From NCBI RefSeq assembly GCF_900182905.1, contig NZ_FXUF01000023.1, forward strand, positions 1 to 33,065: a stretch of DNA of 33,065 nucleotides, read 5' to 3'. The notes beneath the pieces are model-generated. The model saw only the letters and a list, made by a program, of their open reading frames with translations. It did not search any database and was not told where the DNA came from. This DNA is from Anoxynatronum buryatiense. GTDB taxonomy: Bacteria; Bacillota; Clostridia; Peptostreptococcales; Tindalliaceae. Within the stretch, counting starts at the first letter, position 1. Each line of letters opens with the position of its first letter. Of the stretch, positions 26,501 to 32,622 are shown in pieces. A program made the position numbers and the translations under genes.

Positions 26501-27403
26501 TATGGTCGAATACATGAGACAATTTCTGACAGGGATTTGGCGCAGATTCTTTCAGCAATCAATGAGTTAGAAGATGGTGTTTTCTCAACAATCGAGATGC
26601 TTGGAATGCGTATTTATACTTTAAAAGATAGCAAATGTGTGCCCAGTGAAGAGTTGCGAACAGTCGGGCGGGCGGCAATTAAAAAGTTGCTTAAGATGCA
26701 TAGGAAAACTTTTAAAATGCATCGGCAGATTGCACTGGATCGTGTGGCCACTGAGTGTTTATCTATATATGCGCCTGAGAATGAAGTTCGAGATATTGTG
26801 AGACTGCTTTGTGAAGGTATTGTAAGCTTTCGTCTCTACAGCTACGAACTAACAGAGATTATTGAAAATCTTATCGTTAATTTTCCAGAGGTGATTCTGA
26901 ACAGTGTTTTCACAGGCGATGAGAATGAAACTCTGCTTGTGGAGAGTCTTTTCAAAGATCGGGTTTCACTACGGCACGAACTGTCATTGAATATCGTTCC
27001 AGTGGACATCTTATTGAAATGGTGTAATGGAAATCAAGATCGAATACAAAGAATTGCAGCTGCGGTCAGGACCTACACGTATTCAGGGAAAGAAAACAAC
27101 CTATCAGACAATCCGAATCAGTTCAAACTTAGCAATCATATCGAAACGTTTCTTAACGTTGCAGAGAACCCGATAGACATTGTTGAAATTATATTCAAAG
27201 ATACTTGGCCTGATAGTTGTTCTGGGTCGCTTGCAGCCATTATTGAAGCTCGATCAAGAGCTTTTGCCGAACTTCTGGATCACACTTCGCGTGAGGTGCA
27301 AGACTTTGCTAGGCACAAGCTAACGATTATTGAGAGTTCAATACGAAAAAACAGAGAGCGGGAAGCAGCAGAAAACAGTTTGCGTGAACAAAGATTTGAA
27401 TGA
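23579..27403 (+). CDS. Large STAND-type NTPase with N-terminal Mrr/PD-(D/E)xK nuclease-like domain
   Basis: 1274 aa. Residues 1-175 look like a restriction-endonuclease fold: WGGAQEAADGGLD (D51, D55) followed by FQVKK (Q77, K79), a QxK variant of PD-(D/E)xK. The NTPase core has Walker A GLSGVGKTR at 241-249 and Walker B AYLVLDN with D301, then FAGGNARVALALA, typical of STAND/AAA+ signal ATPases. The last 800 or so residues are helical and probably form the repeat sensor. The layout matches Avs-like antiviral STAND proteins, in which a phage protein triggers oligomerisation and the nuclease kills the cell; membership is inferred, and no exact subtype is claimed. ATG with AAGGGG 8 nt upstream. 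No frameshifts seen. Confidence 0.85.
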   Translation: MRFFELESTDISDLNDADLREMVARLCEAELIMQGIQPSCVLWGGAQEAADGGLDIRVESTKSIRPGFIPRKNTGFQVKKSSMSKAACTKEMLEKGCIKQVITTLASQNGAYIIVSGKDDCSDKMLDERLIGMRKAVEEVINEDDLLLDFYGRDRLTTWLRQYPGVALWVRSQLGKSLAGWSPFGRWASTPPNQDDEFLLDDYPCVIDANSQEKEPMGIAEGISLARERLRNAGSTVRITGLSGVGKTRFAQALFETDIGEDALPSANVIYADLGHDIIPTASELVSYLIANDFSAYLVLDNCPPDVHRSLQKNVSSHSARLSLLTIEYDISDDRPEETEVIHLEPSSEETVSKLVQKRFPDLGSINANKVAEFAGGNARVALALASRVDADDTLSNFSDEDLFLRLFNQRKGSTDSLIECAEILSLVYSFNVSQSEYNDELGVLATIGGVERRLLFRSHAELFRRQLSQQRGNWRAVLPHALANRLAKRGLQNITHYEINSELFKRKNLRLFKSCAHRIGYLHDFEPARQLAYTWIQSGGPLYDIASCDEEHLEILSYIAPVFPEAVLTSIENASADPEFASRTNKHFSVIVRLLCQLAYEDESFDRAAEIILKFAETEKVDENNNSVVRQLSSLFSLYLSGTHATPKRRQAFLERLLSSSNPKHQEMTHKLFQSALEANHWSSFGTFGFGARSRDYGWRPKTHEERLDWYKGFIEILKPILIPNNEASAKGVKDLLADCFRGLWTFAGCFDVLEELVRIYAYGGSWPEMWISIKQTIYYDGKNLSPELLTKLEALERLAAPSDPFSEIEAYALMDTWKHKEIEDENYEEKSKTIHEKLVRLGELAASTPEYLEKLAPRLWEKHINSLWSFGQGIAKGSDDPSTTFDFLVGLMQAQDLEIVQPTLFGGFIQGVYAEDPIMARQLQEQVIEIPELKPHFVYLLSSTPVVEWGVQRLIEMAHLGEIDAQRFEQIMYGRIHETISDRDLAQILSAINELEDGVFSTIEMLGMRIYTLKDSKCVPSEELRTVGRAAIKKLLKMHRKTFKMHRQIALDRVATECLSIYAPENEVRDIVRLLCEGIVSFRLYSYELTEIIENLIVNFPEVILNSVFTGDENETLLVESLFKDRVSLRHELSLNIVPVDILLKWCNGNQDRIQRIAAAVRTYTYSGKENNLSDNPNQFKLSNHIETFLNVAENPIDIVEIIFKDTWPDSCSGSLAAIIEARSRAFAELLDHTSREVQDFARHKLTIIESSIRKNREREAAENSLREQRFE

Positions 27404-27445
27404 TACTAAGATAAATCGGTACCCAAATATTACACAAGGTATACC

Positions 27446-27470
27446 GGGGATGGAGGTGATTTAACCTTGA
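27446..27470 (+). repeat. GGGACGGAGG-type dispersed repeat, copy 2 (diverged)
   Basis: It begins GGGGATGGAGGTGATTTAAC, then CTTGA. It agrees with copy 1 over most positions (GGRAYGGAGGTRAT.TAACCTT). It is 43 bp after the STAND stop codon. Confidence 0.5.
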
Positions 27471-27538
27471 TAGAGCAAAAAGAGAAGGAAACCCTTGAAA
27501 GAATGGTTAAGTATGGTCATGAAAATGATGGGTTCGCT

Positions 27539-27577
27539 GGGACGGAGGTAATGCAAAGGCATCGGTGCCTGGCACTT
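27539..27577 (+). repeat. GGGACGGAGG-type dispersed repeat, copy 3, with hairpins
   Basis: GGGACGGAGGTAATGC is followed by AGGCA-TCGG-TGCCT and GGTGCCTGGCAC, short palindromes of the kind seen in REP-like elements of Gram-positive genomes. Confidence 0.55.
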
Positions 27578-27817
27578 AAGTTTTTAAGTTATTAAATATT
27601 CTGCAAATTCTAGCGTGCTATCGTGGGTAGGGTACTACTGAATAAAACCCATTATAATCGAACAACATAACACTCTTCAACAAACAGAACCCGTATAGAA
27701 CCATTTTCTGGCTCTGCCAGAGCCGGTTTGAAAAAGAGGATAAAAGAACCCGGAGCTTGCGCTCTAGACACCACAGTGCGTCCGGCATGGCCACAGTCTA
27801 ACGTACAAATGATACTC
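27578..27817. other. Non-coding stretch with one small hairpin
   Basis: No gene is supported here. The only structure seen is GGCTCT-GCC-AGAGCC near 27711-27725, with no T run. It is probably decayed sequence between two mobile-element remnants. Confidence 0.4.
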
Positions 27818-27863
27818 TGAAAGTGAACCCAAAATAGCTTTTGTGATGGCTTGAAAGTGAACC
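27818..27863 (+). repeat. Direct repeats of a decayed IS21-type left end
   Basis: TGAAAGTGAACC occurs twice, at 27818-27829 and 27852-27863, 34 bp apart. IS21-family elements carry several such transposase-binding repeats inside each end, and a recognisable istA remnant follows about 65 bp later. Confidence 0.55.
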
Positions 27864-27927
27864 ACCTTGACTACAATTCCTGTATACTTGATGAACTACA
27901 TCAATTTATGGGAGGCTGAGAGGTGCG

Positions 27928-28095
27928 ATCATCGAAGTGGATCTGTATAAGCAAGTACGACACATGTAGGTGAATCTGGGAGAGTCACGGCGCGCTATCG
28001 CACAGGTACTAAACATTTCACGCAACACGGTTATCAAGTACTGAGACGGTAGTTGTGTACCGTGGGAAAGAAAGACACCACAGTGTATGAGTGCA
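27928..28095 (+). pseudogene. istA: Remnant of IS21-family transposase istA (N-terminal part)
   Basis: Reading from ATC at 27928, the frame gives IIEVDLYKQVRHM, a TAG stop, VNLGESRRAIAQVLNISRN, TVIKY, a TGA stop, and DGSCVPW. This is the conserved start of IstA: the VDLYKKVR segment, an HTH, and RNTVRKY...VP. Two in-frame stops and an out-of-frame upstream GTG (27923) show it is dead, and the rest of istA and all of istB are missing. GGGAGG at 27910 may be the old ribosome binding site. Confidence 0.75.
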
Positions 28096-28116
28096 TGCTG
28101 GACACAGATGCACGCC

Positions 28117-28141
28117 GGGGACGGAGGATGTGTAACTTTGG
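28117..28141 (+). repeat. GGGACGGAGG-type dispersed repeat, copy 4
   Basis: It begins GGGGACGGAGGATGTGTAAC; the preceding ACGCC is also present before copy 1, so the shared unit is ACGCCGGG(G)ACGGAGG. Confidence 0.5.
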
Positions 28142-28181
28142 CATTGTAACCTTCAATGACGTTGCACTGACGTGTTCACTA

Positions 28182-28212
28182 GGGACGGAGGCACTGTCAA
28201 CTCTTACCTGTC
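28182..28212 (+). repeat. GGGACGGAGG-type dispersed repeat, copy 5
   Basis: GGGACGGAGGCACTGTC is followed by ACCTGTCC, which can pair back to GGAC.GG. It lies just before the NERD gene and may sit in its leader. Confidence 0.45.
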
Positions 28213-28250
28213 CTCTAACCGAAAATGAAAACTGGTTAGGAGGCTTCCTT

Positions 28251-29321
28251 ATGTCAATCATTGATTCACTGAAAGAAGTCATTACCCAAAAGCCGGTTCA
28301 TTTGAAAAAACCTCTCTTTTATAAATCTGATAGCGATGCAGAACGTCAGTTGAAAAGTTTAAAAGAACTTCTCGAGAGGGTACCGGCGCACGTGAAAGGC
28401 GATGTGGAAAAAGACATCAATTTGCTGACTTATGGTATTGTTGGGGAGAAAAACGTGGCATTTGAACTAAACAACAGCTTTCTTCCGATGATCGTGTTAC
28501 ACGATTTGTGTTTGATGTATGAAGAGCTCTCGGCTCAAATTGATTACTTAATCATCACACCAAAAGTAAATTTGGTGGTGGAGTGTAAAAATTTGGTGGG
28601 TGATATTGAAGTTAACGCGAGTGGAGATTTTATCCGAACCATTAAATATGGGGGCCGATATCACAAAGAGGGAATCTATAGTCCAATCACGCAAAACAGA
28701 CGCCATCTAGAGGTGATAAAGGCAGCCAGAAAGCAGAAAAAGGGCAACTTTTTCACTCAGGCGCTTTTTGAAAAATTCTTTGATGATAACTATAAATCAG
28801 TGGTGGTTCTGTCCAATCCCAAGACGGTAATCAACATGAGATATGCAAAAAAAGAAGTGAAAGAGCAAATTATTCGCAGTGATCAACTGATTGAGTATAT
28901 TAAGAAGCTGATGAATGAAAGCAGTAATCCCACATCAACTGAAAAAGAAATGTATGAAATAGCAGATGCTTTTCTTGAAATGCATACATCCAGAGAAATG
29001 GATTACACAAAGAAGTATGGTATGGAACTCAATCTGAAGGTGGCTGAGAACTTAGGAGATCAGCCAGTAATACCGGCAAGGGCAGGCGAAAAAACAAATA
29101 TTGAAGAAACATCTATTTACAAAGCATTGAAGCAGTACCGGCTTGAGACAAGCAAAAAAGAGGGCATCAAAGCATATTACATATACAACAATGCGCAAAT
29201 GGAAGAATTGATCGAAATGGCCCCCACAACCTTGGAAGACATTAAAAAAGTTTCGGGGTTTGGAGAAATGAAGTGCCGGAAATATGGAGAAGATATTTTG
29301 GAGATATTTCGGGCCCATTAA
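28251..29321 (+). CDS. NERD-HRDC nuclease-like protein
   Basis: 356 aa from the ATG at 28251, chosen for AGGAGG 7 nt upstream; the open frame reaches back to 28053 but that part is repeat and istA debris. Residues about 60-190 form a NERD domain, a PD-(D/E)xK relative, with E66 (GEKN), D98 (QIDYLIIT) and E111-C-K113 (VVECKN) as the likely catalytic set. Residues about 285-355 are an HRDC domain (KALKQYRLETSKKEG... LEDIKKVSGFGEMKCRKYGEDILEIF), a nucleic-acid-binding module of RecQ and RNase D. The pairing suggests a DNA- or RNA-processing enzyme. It is monocistronic within a defence island. GC about 40% by eye. Confidence 0.85.
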   Translation: MSIIDSLKEVITQKPVHLKKPLFYKSDSDAERQLKSLKELLERVPAHVKGDVEKDINLLTYGIVGEKNVAFELNNSFLPMIVLHDLCLMYEELSAQIDYLIITPKVNLVVECKNLVGDIEVNASGDFIRTIKYGGRYHKEGIYSPITQNRRHLEVIKAARKQKKGNFFTQALFEKFFDDNYKSVVVLSNPKTVINMRYAKKEVKEQIIRSDQLIEYIKKLMNESSNPTSTEKEMYEIADAFLEMHTSREMDYTKKYGMELNLKVAENLGDQPVIPARAGEKTNIEETSIYKALKQYRLETSKKEGIKAYYIYNNAQMEELIEMAPTTLEDIKKVSGFGEMKCRKYGEDILEIFRAH

Positions 29322-29539
29322 GGGGATTTGGCAAGAGGCACTAGCCATCAACTAGACTATCCCGACAACACTCCCTAAATTGAATGTCATCAGGGTAGAT
29401 TTATGCAACTTTGTGATTCAGGCACCTTTACTGCCTTGATATCATTATCAAAAATCCTGCGGCATACAGTGCCGGACGGACACATACTTATTCAAACGCC
29501 CGTTTCAAGTTGTGAAAGAAGTGATTGCAGAGTTTCCTT
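29322..29539. other. Intergenic sequence, nothing recognised
   Basis: No gene, clear promoter or terminator is seen between the NERD stop codon and the hsdM-like remnant. Confidence 0.5.
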
Positions 29540-29630
29540 AAAATGAAGGAGTATCCTCGGTAATAGCAAATAAAACCTGCTCCTTCACTCAAATAACCTA
29601 TCAAAAAATGATCACAAGTGAACTGGACAA
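29540..29630 (+). pseudogene. Possible decayed copy of the hsdM promoter and start region
   Basis: 29540-29579 aligns with 15564-15604 upstream of hsdM, sharing AAAATGAAGG, TCCT and GCRAATAAAACCTG. Then ATGATCACAAGTGAACTG (29608-29625) matches the hsdM start GTGATCACAGGCGAACTG at 15 of 18 positions, giving MITSEL versus MITGEL. About 50 bp between the two blocks is missing here, and homology fades after 29630. It is weak but ordered similarity; chance is possible. Confidence 0.35.
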
Positions 29631-29817
29631 TGTAGTATCAGAGGTGCTACATAGCGCTATTCCGATGGAGATATGGAGTGTATTCGATGGATTATCGAAA
29701 GAGTGAAGTATTAAAGGTTTATCATTGTTACAGAAAGAAGCCGATATTACCGAACCAAGGTTCGCAAATACCTACTGAAATGGGAGGTGAAGCGAACTGA
29801 GTGGCGGGAATAAGACG
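29631..29817. other. Sequence flanking the left cassette boundary
   Basis: No gene is supported. There is a hairpin CGAACC-AA-GGTTCG at 29751-29764. The end, GGGAATAAGACG, directly precedes the cassette boundary TTATGC and could be part of an attI site or of a lost attC; no full attC can be drawn here. Confidence 0.35.
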
Positions 29818-29874
29818 TTATGCGAAATAAAGTATTCATGTTTAGGATAAAATATACTATAGGGGGGATGAGTA

Positions 29875-30459
29875 ATGATGAAAATCAATCCAATTAAAAT
29901 TAATGGAGAGTGGGAAGAAGGATTTGCATTAGGTGTACATACTTTAAGTAGTGAATATTTAGGAGAAGATGAATACGGACGTAAACAGTTTGATACTATA
30001 AGAAGTGATATAGGTCAATTAGTTTATGAGTTGAAGTATGTTTGTAATAGAAGTAAAGTAGATGATATAATTAATTTAATAAGTCCATTTTTGAAAAAGT
30101 GGAATATTCGAGAAAATATAGATATTATAATCCCTGTTCCACCTACAAAATTAGAACGTGTATTTCAACCAGTTTTTGAAATAACAGATGCTTTAAGTAA
30201 TGTACTTAAAATTAGTACTGACAAAGGTGTACTTGAGAAAACTAACCGAACAGAGTGCAAAGAATTAAGCTCAGTGGAAAAAAATAAAATAGCAGGTACA
30301 ATTCAATTAATGAAGAGATTTGAAAGGGAAGTTAACATCCTATTAGTAGATGATTTATATCAATCAGGAACTACATTGAATGATGCTACTAAGGCTTTAA
30401 AGAAAGATTCAAATGTTAAAAAAGTATATGTTTTAACTATGACGAAAACAAGGAGATAA
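29875..30459 (+). CDS. ComF-like phosphoribosyltransferase
   Basis: 194 aa. The PRPP-binding signature ILLVDDLYQSGTT (residues 155-167) is intact, and the type I PRTase strand IDIIIPVPPTKLERVFQPV (82-100) matches the ComF group. Family members transfer phosphoribosyl groups or have lost catalysis; here the loop residues look complete, so an enzyme is plausible. The first 45 residues are unlike ComF zinc-ribbon N-termini and no cysteine cluster is present. ATG at 29875 (or 29878) after a G-rich AGGGGGG. It is 4 bp before the SLOG gene, whose ribosome binding site lies in its tail, so the two form an operon. Very AT-rich, unlike nearby genes. Confidence 0.78.
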   Translation: MMKINPIKINGEWEEGFALGVHTLSSEYLGEDEYGRKQFDTIRSDIGQLVYELKYVCNRSKVDDIINLISPFLKKWNIRENIDIIIPVPPTKLERVFQPVFEITDALSNVLKISTDKGVLEKTNRTECKELSSVEKNKIAGTIQLMKRFEREVNILLVDDLYQSGTTLNDATKALKKDSNVKKVYVLTMTKTRR

Positions 30460-30463
30460 AGCT

Positions 30464-30994
30464 ATGAAAATTTTTATTGGAGGTCCTAGAGCAATATCTA
30501 GATTAAATCAAGACATTAAAGAAAGATTAAATAATATTTTTCGTGATAATTACACAGTATTGGTTGGAGATGCGAATGGTATAGATAAAGCAATACAAAA
30601 GCATTGTTATGAGAGTAATTATAATAATGTTAATGTGTATGCAACTGACGGTAAAGCTAGAAATAACATTGGCAATTGGGAAGTTGTAAAAGTCATGGTA
30701 TCTTCAAGTACAAAAGGCTTTGAATACTATTCAGCTAAAGACAAAGAAATGGCTAAAGTAGCTGATTATGGTTTTATGATATGGAACGGCAAAAGCAAAG
30801 GAACATTAAACAACCTTATCAATCTTGTAAGTTATAATAAAAAAGTATTAGTATACTTCACTCCCAATCGAAAATTTTATACAATAAAAAAAATTAGTGA
30901 AATTGAAACTTTTGTTAGAAGTTGCGATGGTATAGCAAAAAAGAATTTTTCAAACCTCTCAAAACAAAATGAACAAATGATGTTAAATATATAG
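30464..30994 (+). CDS. YspA/YpsA-related SLOG-family protein
   Basis: 176 aa. It has the SLOG Rossmann-like pattern: a first strand ending in GGPR (6-9), VLVGDANGIDKAIQ (32-45), and the C-terminal KDKEMAKVADYGFMIWNG (92-109) followed by KSKGT, which forms the nucleotide-binding lip. SLOG proteins bind nucleotides or NAD/ADP-ribose-type ligands and are frequent in defence and nucleotide-signalling systems; the ligand here is unknown. The last 40 residues (KISEIETFVRSCDGIAKKNF...) are a helical tail. AAGGAG overlaps the phosphoribosyltransferase end, so translation is coupled. The pair probably makes or senses a nucleotide-derived molecule together, which is inference. Confidence 0.72.
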   Translation: MKIFIGGPRAISRLNQDIKERLNNIFRDNYTVLVGDANGIDKAIQKHCYESNYNNVNVYATDGKARNNIGNWEVVKVMVSSSTKGFEYYSAKDKEMAKVADYGFMIWNGKSKGTLNNLINLVSYNKKVLVYFTPNRKFYTIKKISEIETFVRSCDGIAKKNFSNLSKQNEQMMLNI

Positions 30995-31005
30995 GAGTCA
31001 TATAC

Positions 31006-31084
31006 TTCGCATAACAGAGGCTTAGCAACATCGGAGAGTAGCTTTCATAGGAAAGTCCGACGTCGCTAAGCCTCGAGACGTTAT
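31006..31084 (+). repeat. attC-like recombination hairpin ending cassette 1
   Basis: The outer arms ATAAC (31011-31015) and GTTAT (31080-31084) pair, with an asymmetric 1/5-nt loop. A perfect 10-bp stem follows, GAGGCTTAGC (31017-31026) with GCTAAGCCTC (31065-31074). Two mismatches then lead to ATCGGA / TCCGAC-type pairing, and CTTTC / GAAAG closes a 4-nt loop with a 6-nt bulge on one side. Overall size (about 75 nt), position at a gene 3' end and ...AAC / GTT... ends fit attC. The uneven spacer is not canonical, so this is a probable, not certain, call. Confidence 0.55.
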
Positions 31085-32622
31085 ATAAAATCTCGCACAA
31101 AAGAAAGTTGCATTACACTTAAAAAATTGAGAAAGGAAAACCCTATGAGAATTTTAAAATATATATTAAAAATTTCACTCCACTATGCTCCGTCCTAAAC
31201 TTTTCACCGAACTTTTAAGTTAGAATATTATTGATTTTATGATAGTAGATGATAATTATTATAATAGGAGGAGTGATATGGGTTCATATGCTTCATTGAT
31301 GTTAGGAAAATATGATTTGTTAATAAGCAAGAATTGTATAGCAGATTATCTGTTAATTATATTTAATAAGAACGATAAGGTTGTGGAAAAAGACTATGAT
31401 GAAGACGGGGAAGAATACTTCCGTTATCAGTATAAAACTAATGTTAAGAAAGCAAAAGAATGCTTAGATGTTTTGGGATACACTTTAAAAAAGGCTAAAG
31501 CTATTTTTGAAGAATACAAATGTGAATTAGAATTCAGATTTGAATTAGATTTTGAAGATAGATACGAAGAGATGTATAACCAATTTACTTATGAAACATG
31601 GTCAAAGACTATGGTTGATGTTGCGAGTGATTTAATAAGAAACGGGATGAACTATGAAAGAACTAGAGAAGATTTAAAGCACATAAGTAAAAATGAAAAT
31701 CTTGATAGATATATTATTTTAAGATCATTAGAATATGATGACGAATCTTATTTTGGAATGCCATATGAGATGGATCCTTGGTTTACAATTAGAATAATAC
31801 TTGAGAGTGTTTCTAATGAGGAAGAAACTATTTTAGATTATACTGATTTAGTTGATGGAGGATGGTACGACTCAAGTCAAGAGATAGAAAGTTTCTATAA
31901 TTCTAAGATTATAATTATGACTGAAGGAAAAAGCGATTCAAAAATTATATCAAAATCATTAGAGATAATGTATCCACATTTGTATCATTTTTATTATTTT
32001 ATGGATTTTGATATAGCTAAAGCTCAAGGTAGCACTAATTTTTTGACTCATTATATTAAAGCTTTTATTGGGTCGGGAATAAGTAATCAGATAATAGCTT
32101 TATTTGATAATGATGCGGCTGCTCATAATGAGATTTTAAATTTTGAGAAAGTGAAAATTCCATCTAATATTAGAATTATGACATTGCCAGATATTGAAAT
32201 AGCAAATGACTACCCTACCATTGGTCCGTTTAATTATCAAAATGCAAATATTAATGGTTTAGCTTGTAGTATCGAACTTTTTTTGGGTAAGGACGTTTTG
32301 TGTGATAATGATGGAAATTTAGCACCTGTAATATGGAAAGGATACATAGACAGAATCAATAAGTATCAAGGAGAAATAACCAATAAAGATCAAGTTCAAC
32401 AAAGCTTTTTTCATGTTATGGATCAAATTGAAAACAAGTCACTACCAATGGAAGGACATGATTGGAGTACAATGGAAAAATTATTACAAATGATCTTCAA
32501 TGCATTCCAGTAAAAAGATAAATAACATTAGGGGTAAGCGTCATATGGAACTGAGTCTAGGGGTGCGCGACTTTACATAACAATACATTGCCAGCTCCGC
32601 TGCGCTCCGACCCAAACCTTTT
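31081..32622 (+). mobile_element. Integron-type gene cassette 2 (HEPN/Toprim protein), attC cut off
   Basis: The cassette starts TTATATAAAATCTCGCAC after the boundary G. Its reverse complement is found after the gene: GTGCGCGACTTTACATAAC at 32563-32581 matches the complement of 31080-31098 at 16 of 19 positions. This is the same start/end complementarity as in cassette 1. After it, ATTGCC and a CG-rich palindromic stretch (GCTCCGCTGCGCTCC) look like the left half of an attC, but no GGCAAT or GTTAT partner follows; 23-bp tandem units begin instead. Confidence 0.5.
31278..32513 (+). CDS. HEPN/Toprim-associated domain protein
   Basis: 411 aa from the ATG at 31278, which has AGGAGGAG 4-5 nt upstream and gives the MGSYASL start typical of this family; an in-frame ATG at 31239 is upstream of that site. 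The C-terminal half is a Toprim fold: IIIMTEGKSDSK with E216, and ALFDNDAAA with D277 and D279, the acidic triad that binds Mg in OLD nucleases, primases and topoisomerases. The N-terminal 180 residues match the domain usually paired with HEPN or Toprim effectors. It is probably a nucleic-acid-cleaving defence effector (inference). It is the only gene of cassette 2 and is strongly AT-rich. Confidence 0.78.
   Translation: MGSYASLMLGKYDLLISKNCIADYLLIIFNKNDKVVEKDYDEDGEEYFRYQYKTNVKKAKECLDVLGYTLKKAKAIFEEYKCELEFRFELDFEDRYEEMYNQFTYETWSKTMVDVASDLIRNGMNYERTREDLKHISKNENLDRYIILRSLEYDDESYFGMPYEMDPWFTIRIILESVSNEEETILDYTDLVDGGWYDSSQEIESFYNSKIIIMTEGKSDSKIISKSLEIMYPHLYHFYYFMDFDIAKAQGSTNFLTHYIKAFIGSGISNQIIALFDNDAAAHNEILNFEKVKIPSNIRIMTLPDIEIANDYPTIGPFNYQNANINGLACSIELFLGKDVLCDNDGNLAPVIWKGYIDRINKYQGEITNKDQVQQSFFHVMDQIENKSLPMEGHDWSTMEKLLQMIFNAFQ

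Larger units (their letters stand above)
29818..31080 (+). mobile_element. Integron-type gene cassette 1 (phosphoribosyltransferase + SLOG)
   Basis: The segment begins TTATGCGAA after a G and ends in an attC-like hairpin whose outer arm is TTCGCATAAC. GTTATGCGAA (29817-29826) and TTCGCATAAC (31006-31015) are perfect inverted complements, as expected if a circular cassette was opened inside its own attC. AGACGTTAT is repeated directly at both boundaries (29813-29821 and 31076-31084). Both genes are in the same orientation with the hairpin at the 3' end, and GC is about 30%, far below the flanking DNA. No integrase is in the window. Confidence 0.6.

Noticed and set aside
27471-27594. Short coding frame after repeat copy 2
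   Set aside because: The peptide (LIEQKEKETLERMVKYG) runs into repeat copy 3 and stops soon after; there is no start signal and no recognised family.
28053-28250. 66-codon N-terminal extension of the NERD protein
   Set aside because: It reads through istA debris and two repeat copies, starts with TTG without a ribosome binding site, and the ATG at 28251 has a perfect AGGAGG.
29540-29817. A full attC or an integron integrase left of cassette 1
   Set aside because: No RYYYAAC arm with a matching L box was found within 150 bp upstream, and no recombinase frame exists in the window; only a vague attI-like context is present.
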